Positions 35,932 through 44,328 of a stretch of DNA of 64,000 nucleotides are shown here, piece after piece. The first letter of the stretch is position 1, and every line of letters begins with the position of its first letter. The notes under the pieces are model-generated. The model was not told the origin of the DNA. It saw only the letters and a program-made list of their open reading frames with translations, and searched no databases. The translations under genes were made by a program, and so were the position numbers. This DNA comes from Granulicella sp. S190 (GTDB taxonomy: Bacteria; Acidobacteriota; Terriglobia; Terriglobales; Acidobacteriaceae), in assembly GCF_009766095.1 (NCBI RefSeq), contig NZ_LMUD01000023.1, positions 1 through 64,000 on the forward strand, given 5' to 3'.

Positions 35932-37080
35932 ATGGCAACGCAGGTTCGTTCCTACTCGAAGATCAATCTGGGGCTGGCTATCGGCCCAGTCAGACCAGAC
36001 GGCTTTCACGGCCTGACCACGCTCTATCAGACACTGAATCTCCACGATCTGGTCACGGTCTCCGCGAATCGCCTTGGCAGCGGTGCGGCGACAAAGATTT
36101 CCCTGACGACGAACCACCCCTTTGTCCCTCGCGATGCTCGAAATACAGCCTGGCGGATGGTGGAGAAGAGTCTCGCGCGTTTGGAGTTAGCCGCTGAGGT
36201 CTCTATTCATATCGAGAAGAAGTTGCCTGTCCAGGGCGGCATGGGGGCTGGTTCGGCAAATGCTGCAGCAGCGCTTCTAGGGCTGGAACGTGAGCTCGGC
36301 GTTGCGTTACCTGGTGTCGAACGGCTCAAATTGGCGGCTGAAGTTGGGTCCGATGTCCCTTTGTTTCTTCTAGGTGGAGCAGTTCTCGGCCTCGGCCGTG
36401 GAGAGCAGGTCATCCCCATGCCGGACCTCCCCAAGACCTGGTGCGTGGTCGCGGTCCCAGCGGTAGGGATATCGACTCCCGCTGCCTTTAGGGAGTGGGA
36501 CGCCCGCCGCGCAGCGGAGGTCGTCGCCGAAGGACAACTAGACGAAGGGATACCCATCACAGGTACCCCAGCATTGACTTCCCTGGCCGAAGTTGATAAG
36601 CTACAGGAGTTGAGTCTTGCTTACTCATCCCTATCTGCCCCAAGTGGAAAGACAGGCGATAGTAGGTCCGGCACCTCCGGTATCGTTCGCGATCCTGATT
36701 CCGAGATAAAACGGGATCAATCTGATGAAAATCAGGCTGACGCGAGGAACGATCTGGCCGAGAATACCCTTCTCGCGCTTGTCCGCACCGGGATTGGAAG
36801 CGACGGCCTTCAAAATGATTTTGAAGAGGTCGTCTTTCCTCAGTATCCCTCCTTGCGAATAACCAAGCGTCAATTGATGGGTAGTGATTTGGAGAGTTCC
36901 GCTGTTTACGCAGCCCTCTCAGGTTCTGGCTCTGCTCTGTTTGGACTTTACCGGTCCGAGCGGGATGCCAAGGCTGCTCAACTGCGCGTCCAGTCCGCTG
37001 CGTCGGAGATTGCGGTACAGGTTTTCCTTACGGAGACCTTGCCCCGGCCAGAGTACTGGGACAGAATGTTCGCGGAGTGA
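35932..37080 (+). CDS. ispE: 4-diphosphocytidyl-2-C-methyl-D-erythritol kinase
   Basis: 382 residues from ATG 35932, where the protein begins MATQVRSYSKINLGL; the frame open from 35617 covers the start of ggt on the other strand and is not coding. GHMP-kinase motifs are intact: N-terminal SKINLGL, the phosphate-binding loop PVQGGMGAGSANAAA near 100-114, and the C-terminal LSGSGSALFGLY. It phosphorylates CDP-methylerythritol in the MEP isoprenoid pathway. The usual length is about 285-300; here a charged, low-complexity insertion of roughly 60-80 residues (about 235-285, SGKTGDSRSGTSG...) separates the two GHMP halves. It leads the housekeeping block. Confidence 0.92.
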   Translation: MATQVRSYSKINLGLAIGPVRPDGFHGLTTLYQTLNLHDLVTVSANRLGSGAATKISLTTNHPFVPRDARNTAWRMVEKSLARLELAAEVSIHIEKKLPVQGGMGAGSANAAAALLGLERELGVALPGVERLKLAAEVGSDVPLFLLGGAVLGLGRGEQVIPMPDLPKTWCVVAVPAVGISTPAAFREWDARRAAEVVAEGQLDEGIPITGTPALTSLAEVDKLQELSLAYSSLSAPSGKTGDSRSGTSGIVRDPDSEIKRDQSDENQADARNDLAENTLLALVRTGIGSDGLQNDFEEVVFPQYPSLRITKRQLMGSDLESSAVYAALSGSGSALFGLYRSERDAKAAQLRVQSAASEIAVQVFLTETLPRPEYWDRMFAE

Positions 37081-37123
37081 CCTCGCCGGTCAAGGTAAAA
37101 TCAAACTGCATCCGGCGATGTAC

Positions 37124-37197
37124 TGGGCGATCGACTAACGGTAGGTCAAGAGACTTTGAATCTCTTTGTCTAGGTTCGAATCCTAGTCGCCCAACCA
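37124..37197 (+). tRNA. tRNA-Gln (anticodon TTG)
   Basis: Acceptor TGGGCGA (37124-37130) pairs with TCGCCCA (37187-37193); the anticodon loop CTTTGAA carries TTG at 37156-37158; the T-arm has GGTTCGAATCC; the terminal CCA (37195-37197) is encoded. Length 74 nt including CCA. It lies 43 nt downstream of ispE and upstream of prs. Confidence 0.96.
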
Positions 37198-37320
37198 AAG
37201 TCGACGCCAGATGCGACGAGACAGATTAGGGAATCTTTCGCGGTAGCAACAACTTGCCGCAAGATGAAGACGATTTTGGACTCTGCGGAAAACAGCGCGG
37301 AGAAAGAAGTACGAAGTTTG

Positions 37321-37346
37321 AAGGACCGAAGTCTTTTAGTTTTTTT
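37321..37346 (+). terminator. terminator-like hairpin between tRNA-Gln and prs
   Basis: AAGGAC - CGAA - GTCTTT (37321-37336) forms a 6-bp stem (one G.U pair) with a CGAA tetraloop, followed 3 nt later by seven T (37340-37346). It lies 124 nt after the tRNA and 108 nt before the prs start. It may end the tRNA transcript or attenuate prs. The remaining leader (37198-37453) shows no gene. Confidence 0.45.
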
Positions 37347-37453
37347 GAGTAGTCCGCAACAAGGATTTCAGAAGAAGTAACGGGGCCGCAACAAGGCCTC
37401 GCAAGACATTGCAGCAGGAACAATTCAAGGTCAACCAGCCTGGAGGGTTTCAC

Positions 37454-38584
37454 GTGAACGAACGAAACACGACTGCGGTTCTTTCCCCTATTTCAGAGCA
37501 GGCTGATGAGACAGAAACGATCTCGCAGCCTGCGAGCGCGCCTTCTACGCAGGGCGGACATACTAAAGGACCTCAAAGCCCACAGGGGTTGCGGGTACCA
37601 GATTTACCAGCTCCGGAGAAAAAGCGCCCCGGACGCCTGAGTGAAAGTAAGCGCATCAAGATTTTTTGCGGATCATCCAATCCTGCTCTGGCAGAGGAGA
37701 TCTGCAAGTTCGTCGGTGTGCCGCTGGGCGAGACCCGGTTGCAGAGATTCTCCGACGGCGAGGTTCATTTTCAGCTGCTCGAGAACGTTCGCGGTGCGGA
37801 TGTCTTTCTCGTGCAGCCTACGTCTTTCCCGGTGGATCAGCACCTTGTCGAATTGCTGATCATGATGGACGCGCTCAAACGCGCCTCCGCCGGACGAATT
37901 ACGGTTGTCATTCCCTACTATGGCTACGCCCGGCAGGACAGAAAAGACCGTCCGCGTGTTGCCATTACGTCGAAGCTGGTCGCCGATCTTCTGACCACCG
38001 CCGGTGCAAACCGCGCCCTGCTCGTCGATCTGCATGCAGCCCAGATTCAGGGATTCTTCAATATTCCGGTGGATCACCTCTTTGCCAGCCCGGTGCTGGT
38101 GAGCTACTTCCGGGAGCTTGATCTGCCCAATCTGACGGTCGTCTCGCCGGATGCGGGTGGAGTGGAAAGGGCGAGATTCTTCGCCAAGAAGCTGGATGTT
38201 CCGTTGGCCATCGTTGACAAGCGGCGGACTGACATTAATGTCACCGAGGTGATGAACGTGATCGGCGATGTAAAGGGCCGCACGTGCTTAATCCTCGATG
38301 ACATCATCGACACCGCCGGAACTCTGGTGAAGACGGTGGATGCGCTGCTGGCCGAGGGCGCGGAAAAAGTTTATGCATGCGCGACGCATCCGGTACTCTC
38401 AGGCCCGGCAGTCGAGCGTATCGCAGCTTCACGGTTGGAGCAGTTGATCGTGACTAATACCATCCCTCTCCGCGAAGACGCGCAAAAGGTGGAGAAGATT
38501 AAAGTGCTCTCGATCGCCGGGCTGCTTGGCCGCGCTATCGAGAGTATTCACATGGAGACCAGCGTCAGTACGCTGTTCAACTAG
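37454..38584 (+). CDS. prs: ribose-phosphate pyrophosphokinase
   Basis: 376 residues from GTG 37454, chosen because GGAGGG (37442-37447) is 6 nt upstream; an in-frame TTG at 37409 has none. Residues about 60-376 are a complete class I PRPP synthetase: IFCGSSNPALAEEI, SDGEVHFQLLENVRGADVFLVQ, the RQDRKDRPR flexible loop, and the PRPP-binding DDIIDTAGT near 285. It makes PRPP from ribose 5-phosphate and ATP for nucleotide, His and Trp synthesis. The first ~60 residues are an extra Pro/Ser/Thr/Gln-rich, probably disordered extension not found in the standard ~315-residue enzyme. Confidence 0.95.
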   Translation: MNERNTTAVLSPISEQADETETISQPASAPSTQGGHTKGPQSPQGLRVPDLPAPEKKRPGRLSESKRIKIFCGSSNPALAEEICKFVGVPLGETRLQRFSDGEVHFQLLENVRGADVFLVQPTSFPVDQHLVELLIMMDALKRASAGRITVVIPYYGYARQDRKDRPRVAITSKLVADLLTTAGANRALLVDLHAAQIQGFFNIPVDHLFASPVLVSYFRELDLPNLTVVSPDAGGVERARFFAKKLDVPLAIVDKRRTDINVTEVMNVIGDVKGRTCLILDDIIDTAGTLVKTVDALLAEGAEKVYACATHPVLSGPAVERIAASRLEQLIVTNTIPLREDAQKVEKIKVLSIAGLLGRAIESIHMETSVSTLFN

Positions 38585-38627
38585 GTCGCAATAGCTAAAG
38601 GCGGCCTGGATTAACCCAGGTAGCAAA

Positions 38628-38652
38628 GGGAGCAGAGCTCAACTCTGTGCCC
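38628..38652 (+). promoter_or_regulatory. hairpin in the rplY leader
   Basis: GGGAGCAGAG (38628-38637) and CTCTGTGCCC (38643-38652) pair over 10 positions with one mismatch and one G.U pair around the loop CTCAA. It ends a few bases before the ribosome site of rplY (GGAAG near 38657). It has no T-run. It could be a ribosomal-protein binding leader, but that is inference. Confidence 0.35.
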
Positions 38653-38668
38653 GAAAGGAAGATTCATC

Positions 38669-39361
38669 ATGGCATCATCCATTATTGAAGCAGTTGTCGC
38701 TACGCCCCGTGAGGGCAAGTTCAACAAGAATGCCGCTCGTCGCGTTCGTGTAGCCGGAAAAATTCCTGCCGTTGTCTATGGCGCTGGCCAGGATGCCGTC
38801 GCTGTCGCCGTCGACCCCAAGGTAATCACCAAGATTTTGCACTCCGACTCCGGTCACAACACCATCTTCGACCTCAATGTCGAGGGCGCGTCCGTTGCGA
38901 AGGCCATGATCGTCGATTGGCAACACGAGCCGATCAAAGGCACCCTCCTCCATATCGACCTGAAGCGAATCGCGATGGACAAGGCAATGCGCGTTTCTGT
39001 GCCGATTCAACTGGTTGGTGTTCCTGTCGGCGTGAAGTCGCAAGGCGGCATTCTAGAGCACGTCATGCGCGAAGTTGAAGTCGAGTGCCTCCCGAACGAT
39101 ATCCCGAGCCACCTTGACGTCGATGTTTCTAACCTCGAGATCAACGGCGCGATCCACGTGTCCGATCTGCCGCACTCGGGCAGCATCAAGTTTCTCGGCG
39201 ATGAGCACGCAACCGTAGCTCATGTCACCTCGATCAAGGAGGAGGTTGTGGCAGCCGATGCAGTTGCCGCGGCACCCACCGAGCCAGAGGTCGCCAAGAA
39301 GGGCAAGACAGATGCAGCTGCTGCACCTGCCGCCGATGCCAAGGATGCAAAGAAGAAGTAG
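38669..39361 (+). CDS. rplY: 50S ribosomal protein L25 (Ctc/TL5 form)
   Basis: 230 residues from ATG 38669 with AAGGAAG upstream. The N-terminal 95 residues are the 5S-rRNA-binding L25 domain (EGKFNKNAARRVRVAGKIPAVVYG). The middle is the L25 beta/TL5 C-terminal domain (GGILEHVMREVEVECLPNDIP, IEVDVSNL-like). The last ~40 residues are an Ala/Lys-rich disordered tail ending DAKDAKKK. It binds 5S rRNA in the large subunit. prs - rplY - pth is a widespread order and supports cotranscription. Confidence 0.95.
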   Translation: MASSIIEAVVATPREGKFNKNAARRVRVAGKIPAVVYGAGQDAVAVAVDPKVITKILHSDSGHNTIFDLNVEGASVAKAMIVDWQHEPIKGTLLHIDLKRIAMDKAMRVSVPIQLVGVPVGVKSQGGILEHVMREVEVECLPNDIPSHLDVDVSNLEINGAIHVSDLPHSGSIKFLGDEHATVAHVTSIKEEVVAADAVAAAPTEPEVAKKGKTDAAAAPAADAKDAKKK

Positions 39362-39427
39362 TTCTATGCAGTCTGCCGATCTTCCGGATCTGCAGGCCGC
39401 CTGATTTGATGGAAAGGAAAGCAAAGC

Positions 39428-40057
39428 GTGAAGTTGATCGTCGGTCTCGGCAACCCCGGTATCGAGTATCAGTTCACGCCGCACAACGCCGGCTTTTTGG
39501 CGGTGGATCGCATCGCGGACGACTGCGGCGTGATTCTTTCCAATCGTCGGGGACGAGCTCTAACGGCAAAGGCGCGGCTCGCAGGACACGAAGTTCTGCT
39601 GGCCAAACCTGAGACATACATGAATCTGAGCGGGCTTTCGGTAGCCGCCCTGGTTCAGGAGCTTGAAATCGAAATCCCGTCACAGGACCTGATTGTCCTC
39701 TATGACGAGCTTGCATTTTCGCTGGGCAGACTCCGCATCAGCGCGAACGGCAGGGCAAACGGGCACAACGGAGTGAAGTCCATCTCCGGTGCGCTTGGAA
39801 CGGAAGAGTGGTTGCGCATCCGCATCGGCGTTGGGAAACCGGCGCTTGAGGATGGCAGAGAGATTAAAGCCGGCGGCAAGGATTATTTGCTGGCGCAGTT
39901 TCGGAAGCAGGAGCTTGCGGTGTTGGATGAAGTGCTCGATAGGGCGAAGGGTGCTGTCGAGGCGGTAATGACCGAAGGGGTTAGTGCCGCAATGAACAGG
40001 TTCAACCGTCGGCCAGAGGATCCGGAGAGTGGATCGGACGGGTCGAAGGAGACGTAA
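39428..40057 (+). CDS. pth: peptidyl-tRNA hydrolase
   Basis: 209 residues from GTG 39428 with GGAAAGGAAAG upstream. It starts with the canonical KLIVGLGNPGIEYQFTPHNAGF, in which His (near 21) is the catalytic base; KPETYMNLSG and the GRANGHNGVKSI loop with conserved Asn/His follow, and the Asp in LYDELAF completes the site. It recycles peptidyl-tRNA dropped from ribosomes and is essential in most bacteria. The C-terminus has a short extra tail (RPEDPESGSDGSKET). It lies 66 nt after rplY in the translation gene block. Confidence 0.95.
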   Translation: MKLIVGLGNPGIEYQFTPHNAGFLAVDRIADDCGVILSNRRGRALTAKARLAGHEVLLAKPETYMNLSGLSVAALVQELEIEIPSQDLIVLYDELAFSLGRLRISANGRANGHNGVKSISGALGTEEWLRIRIGVGKPALEDGREIKAGGKDYLLAQFRKQELAVLDEVLDRAKGAVEAVMTEGVSAAMNRFNRRPEDPESGSDGSKET

Positions 40058-40167
40058 AGAAGGAGTAGCGACGGTTGCTACTTAGACGCAGTCGAAATTC
40101 CAAACCGGGTTGGCAGAACAGACGTCAACACGGTGCGAAGCAGAACTTCGCAGAAAGAAGTAATCGA

Positions 40168-40641
40168 ATGAATCGTACCTACGAAATCATGTTCATCGTC
40201 CGGCCGGACGTTGAAGAAGCCGAACTCGATAAGCTGATTGAAGGCTTCTCCGCGAACGTCACCAATGGTGGCGGCGAAGTGAAGAGCGTCGAGAAGATGG
40301 GCCGTCGCCGGCTCGCCTACACCGTCCGCAAGTTCAACGACGGTTTTTACATCCTGCTGAACGTCGCCGCAGCTGGTTCGCTCATCACTGAGATTGAGCG
40401 TCGCCTCCGCGTCTCCGAGCAGGTCATCAAGTTCATCACGGTTCGCATGGACGAAGAAGAGAAGCGTCTCGCGAAGGTCAAAGCCATCCGCGACACTAAG
40501 GTCAAGCGCAGCGCGCAGCCGATCGCCGCTCCTGTCCACGCAGCAGTCGAGACGGAAGAAGAGAAGAAGCCCGTTGCAGCAGCTCCTGCCGAGCACGTCG
40601 CCGCCGACGCACCGGCCGAGACTGTCTCCACCGCCGTTTAA
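40168..40641 (+). CDS. rpsF: 30S ribosomal protein S6
   Basis: 157 residues from ATG 40168 with AGAAAGAAG upstream; an earlier in-frame start at 40075 precedes the recognisable MNRTYEIMFIVRPD opening and is rejected. The S6 core (about 1-100) includes KSVEKMGRRRLAYTVRKFNDGFY, which contacts S18. Residues about 110-157 are an Ala/Glu/Pro-rich disordered tail absent from most S6 proteins. S6 and S18 bind together to the central domain of 16S rRNA, and rpsR follows 164 nt later. Confidence 0.94.
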   Translation: MNRTYEIMFIVRPDVEEAELDKLIEGFSANVTNGGGEVKSVEKMGRRRLAYTVRKFNDGFYILLNVAAAGSLITEIERRLRVSEQVIKFITVRMDEEEKRLAKVKAIRDTKVKRSAQPIAAPVHAAVETEEEKKPVAAAPAEHVAADAPAETVSTAV

Positions 40642-40805
40642 CTTCCGCTTCGCCTGAACATTCGCGATGAGATTCAAACCGCATCGCACAACGCACCACG
40701 ACCACTGATCTTCGCTTCCAATCGACTTCATTTCGTCGGTTGTTCAGAGGCTCCAACGCGAACCTGGAGCGAGGAAAGGCACAACGTACCTGAGAGGGAA
40801 ATATC

Positions 40806-41144
40806 ATGGCTGACGAAACCAGCACGCAATCCACTGAGCAGCACGCACCAACACCCCGCCCGGCGCACTCTGGTCCTCGCACCCCACGCCCCGCAGGCGC
40901 ACCCGGCGGCGGTCCTGGCGGCCGCAAGTTCTTCCGTCGCAAGAAGGTCTGCAAGTTCTGCACCGAGAAGATCGACGCCATCTCCTACCGCGACGTTCGC
41001 CTGCTTCAGGGCTTCGTTGCCGAGCGTGGCAAGATCGTTCCGCGTCGCCTCACCGGCGTCTGCACACGCCACCAGCGCAAGCTCAGCCTGGCCATCAAGC
41101 AGTCGCGCAACATCGCCCTGCTCGCCTTCGCTGCCCGCTTCTAA
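40806..41144 (+). CDS. rpsR: 30S ribosomal protein S18
   Basis: 112 residues from ATG 40806 (GAGGGAAATATC upstream). The conserved S18 core is residues about 42-112 ([40 protein letters not shown]), which retains CKFC and C-TRH, a possible zinc-binding arrangement. The first ~40 residues are a Pro/Gly/Thr-rich extension ([14 protein letters not shown]), an extended N-terminus common in this phylum's ribosomal proteins as far as I recall. It partners S6. Confidence 0.94.
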   Translation: MADETSTQSTEQHAPTPRPAHSGPRTPRPAGAPGGGPGGRKFFRRKKVCKFCTEKIDAISYRDVRLLQGFVAERGKIVPRRLTGVCTRHQRKLSLAIKQSRNIALLAFAARF

Positions 41145-41237
41145 CTTCTTCCGCTGCTCCGGAACCTGCCCGCAGCGGAAACATAGATACGCAAGACTGG
41201 CGGCACCGCGAGCCAGAGACGAAATCGGAGAAATGCA

Positions 41238-41714
41238 ATGGAAGTCATTCTGAAGGAAGACGTAAACAAGCTCGGACATCGCGGCGACGTGGTCAAGGTC
41301 GCTGACGGCTACGGGCGCAACTATTTGCTGCCGGAGAAGCTCGCCATCGAGGCGACCCTCGCCAACAAGGCAGTCATCGAGCAGATGAAGGCATCCGCGG
41401 TTCGCAAGTCCGCCAAGGAGAAGACCGGAGCCGAGCAGTTGGCGACCCAGCTCTCTGAGGTTGAGCTTGTGTTCGAGCGCAAGGTCGGCGAGAACGAGCA
41501 TCTCTTCGGCTCGGTCACCTCGGGCGACATCGCGCAGCAGCTCGAACAGAAGGGTTTCAACATAGATCGCCGCAAGATCTCTCTCGAGGAGCCGCTGAAG
41601 ACGATCGGCGAATACCACGTCCCCGTGAAGCTGCACCGTGAAGTCACCAGCCACATCAAGGTAACCGTCAAGGGCGACCAGCCGGAAGCCGAAGCAGCAA
41701 CCGCAACTGCTTAG
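41238..41714 (+). CDS. rplI: 50S ribosomal protein L9
   Basis: 158 residues from ATG 41238, with GGAG upstream in ATCGGAGAAATGC. N-terminal L9 domain MEVILKEDVNKLGHRGDVVKVADGYGRNYLLP is canonical, followed by the connecting helix (about 42-75) and the C-terminal domain ending in a short Ala/Glu/Thr tail. It binds 23S rRNA at the base of the L1 stalk. It is the last gene of the block and is followed at once by a strong terminator at 41732. Confidence 0.96.
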   Translation: MEVILKEDVNKLGHRGDVVKVADGYGRNYLLPEKLAIEATLANKAVIEQMKASAVRKSAKEKTGAEQLATQLSEVELVFERKVGENEHLFGSVTSGDIAQQLEQKGFNIDRRKISLEEPLKTIGEYHVPVKLHREVTSHIKVTVKGDQPEAEAATATA

Positions 41715-41731
41715 CTCATCACTCGCACATC

Positions 41732-41769
41732 GGCCTTCAACGAGATCATCGTTGAAGGCCGGTGTTTTT
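41732..41769 (+). terminator. Rho-independent terminator after rplI
   Basis: GGCCTTCAACGA (41732-41743) and TCGTTGAAGGCC (41749-41760) form a perfect 12-bp stem with the 5-nt loop GATCA, followed by GGTG and five T (41765-41769). It ends the ribosomal-protein operon, facing the convergent permease gene. Confidence 0.85.
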
Positions 41770-41803
41770 ACTCGCACCCGTCAGAGCCTAAATGGCAGAT
41801 CCA

Positions 41804-43078
41804 CTACTCATACTTCAGCGTCTGTACCGGATCCAGCCGCGCCGCCCGATTCGCAGGAAGCGTCCCAAACAGAATCCCCACCAGCACCGAGCTCCCCAGC
41901 GAAAACACCACCGACCACGGATTCACCGGAATCTTGAACGGCGTCAGCAGCCCCAGCGTCAGCGGCAGTGCCAGCCCGATTAGCGTCCCGATAATTCCTC
42001 CGCTCAGCGAAAGAAACACCGCCTCCGTCACGAACTGCAGTCGTATCTCGCGGCTAGTCGCGCCCAGCGCCTTTCGAATTCCAATCTCCTTGATCCGCGC
42101 CTGCACGTTAGCTAGCATGCTGTTCATGATGCCTACCCCGCTGACGATCATCGTTATCCCTGCTCCCAGCGTCAGCACGATGGTCAGCATATCGGCGATC
42201 TTCGCCATGCTGCTCAAAATATCGGTCAGCGTCACGGCGCTATACACCGAGCCCGCATAGTGCCGGGATTTCACAATCTCTAGAATGCGCTCACTCGCCG
42301 GCACCACCATGGCAGCTGTGCGCATGGTGAAAAAGATCTCCTTCAGCGTATTCGTACCGGTAAAGTACCGTACCACTGGATACGGAACGAGCATCGTATG
42401 GTCACTGATCTCAGAGTTCCCATACGTATCGAATGCCTCCTTGAACACACCGATCACAGTAAACGGTATGCCCTTGATGCTGATCGTCTTCCCAACCGCC
42501 CCGTTCGCCGTGCCATAGAGCTCCTCCGCAAACGGCTTCACCACCACAGCAACCTTCTCATGAGCCAGCTCGTCCTGGTCGTCGAAGAACCGCCCCGACA
42601 CCACAATCAGGTTGCGCACGATCTTGTACTGTGGCGACACGCCCAGGAGCGTCGTCTGCTTCGTAATCCCCCCGCCCAGACTCACATTGTCATGAAACTC
42701 CAGCATGGGCGACGACGCCACAATCCCCGGCACCTGTGCTAGTACCTCGTGCATATCATCGAGCGTCATGTAGTCCGGCGTGCTGGTATTGTCCGGGCCG
42801 CTCACATTGCCGCCGCCATACTGCAGCTCAATCTTGTTCGGGCCAATACTCGTCAGCTGGTCCAGCGCAAACTGCTTCCCGGTAGAGCCAAGCGTCGCCA
42901 CCAGGATGATGGAGGCCGACCCGATCACCATGCCCAGCATCGTCAGTAAAAATCGCGTCTTACTTGCACGAAAGCTGTCCACCGCCAGCTTGGCTACCTC
43001 GCTGAACATCATGGTCGAGCGGGCGCTTGCCAGCGTACGGTCAAACGAGCTCGGTCTATGCGGATTCGTGGTTGCCAT
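41804..43078 (-). CDS. MacB-type FtsX-domain permease (orphan)
   Basis: 424 residues. Topology is typical of MacB permeases: a first helix (LLTMLGMVIGSASIILVATLG near 47-67), a large periplasmic domain (about 70-300), and three C-terminal helices in the FtsX domain (MIVSGVGIMNSMLANVQARIKEIGIRKALGA motif, then two more). A second in-frame start (MMFSEV, residue 23) is possible. No ATPase or HlyD-like partner gene adjoins it, so it must use an ATPase encoded elsewhere. It would take part in export or lipoprotein/drug efflux across the envelope; the substrate is unknown. It is convergent with rplI. Confidence 0.85.
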   Translation of the reverse strand: MATTNPHRPSSFDRTLASARSTMMFSEVAKLAVDSFRASKTRFLLTMLGMVIGSASIILVATLGSTGKQFALDQLTSIGPNKIELQYGGGNVSGPDNTSTPDYMTLDDMHEVLAQVPGIVASSPMLEFHDNVSLGGGITKQTTLLGVSPQYKIVRNLIVVSGRFFDDQDELAHEKVAVVVKPFAEELYGTANGAVGKTISIKGIPFTVIGVFKEAFDTYGNSEISDHTMLVPYPVVRYFTGTNTLKEIFFTMRTAAMVVPASERILEIVKSRHYAGSVYSAVTLTDILSSMAKIADMLTIVLTLGAGITMIVSGVGIMNSMLANVQARIKEIGIRKALGATSREIRLQFVTEAVFLSLSGGIIGTLIGLALPLTLGLLTPFKIPVNPWSVVFSLGSSVLVGILFGTLPANRAARLDPVQTLKYE

Positions 43079-43156
43079 CGGGATTAAAGTATTAGACTCC
43101 TACCAGTATCGCAGCGGTGCACTGTTTCCTGCTAACCTTCTAGAGTGCACTGCCGC

Positions 43157-43246
43157 GGAGGGATGTGTGAGCGGTTGAAACAGGCGGTCTTGAAAACCGC
43201 TTAGCCTGAAAAGGCTACGGGGGTTCGAATCCCTCTCCCTCCGCCA
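43157..43246 (+). tRNA. tRNA-Ser (anticodon TGA)
   Basis: Acceptor GGAGGGA (43157-43163) pairs with TCCCTCC (43236-43242); the anticodon loop CTTGAAA has TGA at 43191-43193; the long variable arm (TAGCCTGAAAAGGCTA) is characteristic of class II tRNA-Ser; CCA is encoded (43244-43246). Length 90 nt. Confidence 0.96.
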
Positions 43247-43717
43247 TTTTGTCTCTCGGCTCTAGAAGTAGCGATTCGCAACGGCGGAGACTCGCGAAAT
43301 CCGAATATTTTTTTGGGGTTTCTTCAGCGACTTTCATCTCTATAGAGAAACGGCGGGTCGCACTCGTGGATCGAGTAGGAGAATATCTTCGGACGCGTGG
43401 GCTGGAGAGAATATTGGGAGCCAAAATCGTAGAGTGCGCACAGTTCCTACTGGGTCAGGTGTCAACTCTGTTTGAGCGCTATCTATCTTGACGCTCGGCA
43501 AAGAACTTCCCAAGCAAGAAGCATGCCCTACAGGCCTTGGTAATTGGGATATTACTCCATCGACTGATCAGGCGATCTGCCTCTACACAGAGGCTCCGAC
43601 ACAGCTTCTGAGCCTGAAGGTCCCGGTCGGAAGGCAAATCGTGAAAAGACCACTCTCTGTCAGCCACAGGTCACAAGAAGGCGTTTTCGTGATCAAATCC
43701 TCTCAGTAGCGAGATGT
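43247..43717. other. non-coding stretch downstream of tRNA-Ser
   Basis: About 470 nt with only short, unconvincing frames on both strands; a plus-strand frame at 43249-43491 and another at 43488-43709 have no ribosome site and no family resemblance. tRNA 3' ends are common integration sites, but I found no second copy of the tRNA end, so no element is claimed. Confidence 0.4.
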
Positions 43718-44125
43718 CTAACCGGAGCGTCCTTTGCCAGGAGTTTGGTGAAGTAAAAAGGTCATTACGCTACTACCTGTGTTTGTGATGCCATGCAGCA
43801 CATTAGCTTCGGCGTACATCATGCCACCAGCCTCAACCTGCGTCAGAACTCCATCGAGCACTATTTCGCCTGTACCTGCAGCAACGATCATCAATTCCTC
43901 TTCGGGATTGCGGTGAGGTGGGTGAGGTCGAGCGCCAGGCTCAAGCGTGACCACACCAGACGCGACAGCGGCCAGCTGGGTCGTGGGGCCGTTGAAATGC
44001 ACCTTAGCCTTTGCCCCGGGACTGTCACCAATCGAGGATAAACCCCGCCCCTTTACGACAAAACTCTTGAGAAGCTTTCCATCCCGGACTGTATCCACAT
44101 GCGTAATTGGTTGTTGGGCCTGCAA
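43718..44125 (-). CDS. small cupin-domain protein, N-terminus uncertain
   Basis: 135 residues if translation starts at TTG 44123-44125. A single cupin domain is clear: motif 1 PGARPHPPHRNPEEELMIV with metal-ligand His/His/Glu, and motif 2 AEANVLHGITNTG. The frame stays open upstream on the minus strand to about 44243 and encodes RRNFLASTAALPSAF, which looks like a twin-arginine export signal, yet no ATG or GTG begins it. The start codon is thus unresolved (unusual start, or a base error near the 5' end). The gene is divergent from a LysR regulator, with an inverted repeat between, and may be a small oxygenase, isomerase or binding protein. Confidence 0.65.
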   Translation of the reverse strand: MQAQQPITHVDTVRDGKLLKSFVVKGRGLSSIGDSPGAKAKVHFNGPTTQLAAVASGVVTLEPGARPHPPHRNPEEELMIVAAGTGEIVLDGVLTQVEAGGMMYAEANVLHGITNTGSSVMTFLLHQTPGKGRSG

Positions 44126-44243
44126 GAACGCGCTTGGAAGTGCTGCCGTCGAAGCCAGGAAATTTCTTCTGTTCTGGAAGTTACTGGCGGGTGTTGAAAC
44201 TTTGCGATTGAAAAGCTGATTCTTAGCTTTTTTATCTTCGTTC

Positions 44244-44264
44244 CCCTATTACACACGGATAGGG
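44244..44264. promoter_or_regulatory. inverted repeat in the cupin/LysR intergenic region
   Basis: CCCTAT (44244-44249) and ATAGGG (44259-44264) are separated by 9 nt, giving a LysR-type T-N11-A-like dyad just upstream of the cupin gene. The plausible reader is the LysR protein encoded at 44329. Confidence 0.5.
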
Positions 44265-44308
44265 TTCATCATTCCAGATATAGGCGCTGGTGGCATGTTC
44301 TAATCCTC

Positions 44309-44327
44309 CGATAGGAAACGGCTATCA
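44309..44327. promoter_or_regulatory. LysR-box candidate at the regulator's own start
   Basis: CGATAG - N7 - CTATCA, ending 1 nt before the ATG of the LysR gene. The same arrangement CGATAG - N7 - CTATCG occurs upstream of the SDR gene at 45242-45260. The position suggests autorepression. Confidence 0.6.
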
Positions 44328-44328
44328 C

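Noticed and set aside
43157-43717. Integration site or genomic island at tRNA-Ser
   Set aside because: No repeat of the tRNA 3' end and no integrase or mobile genes were found nearby.
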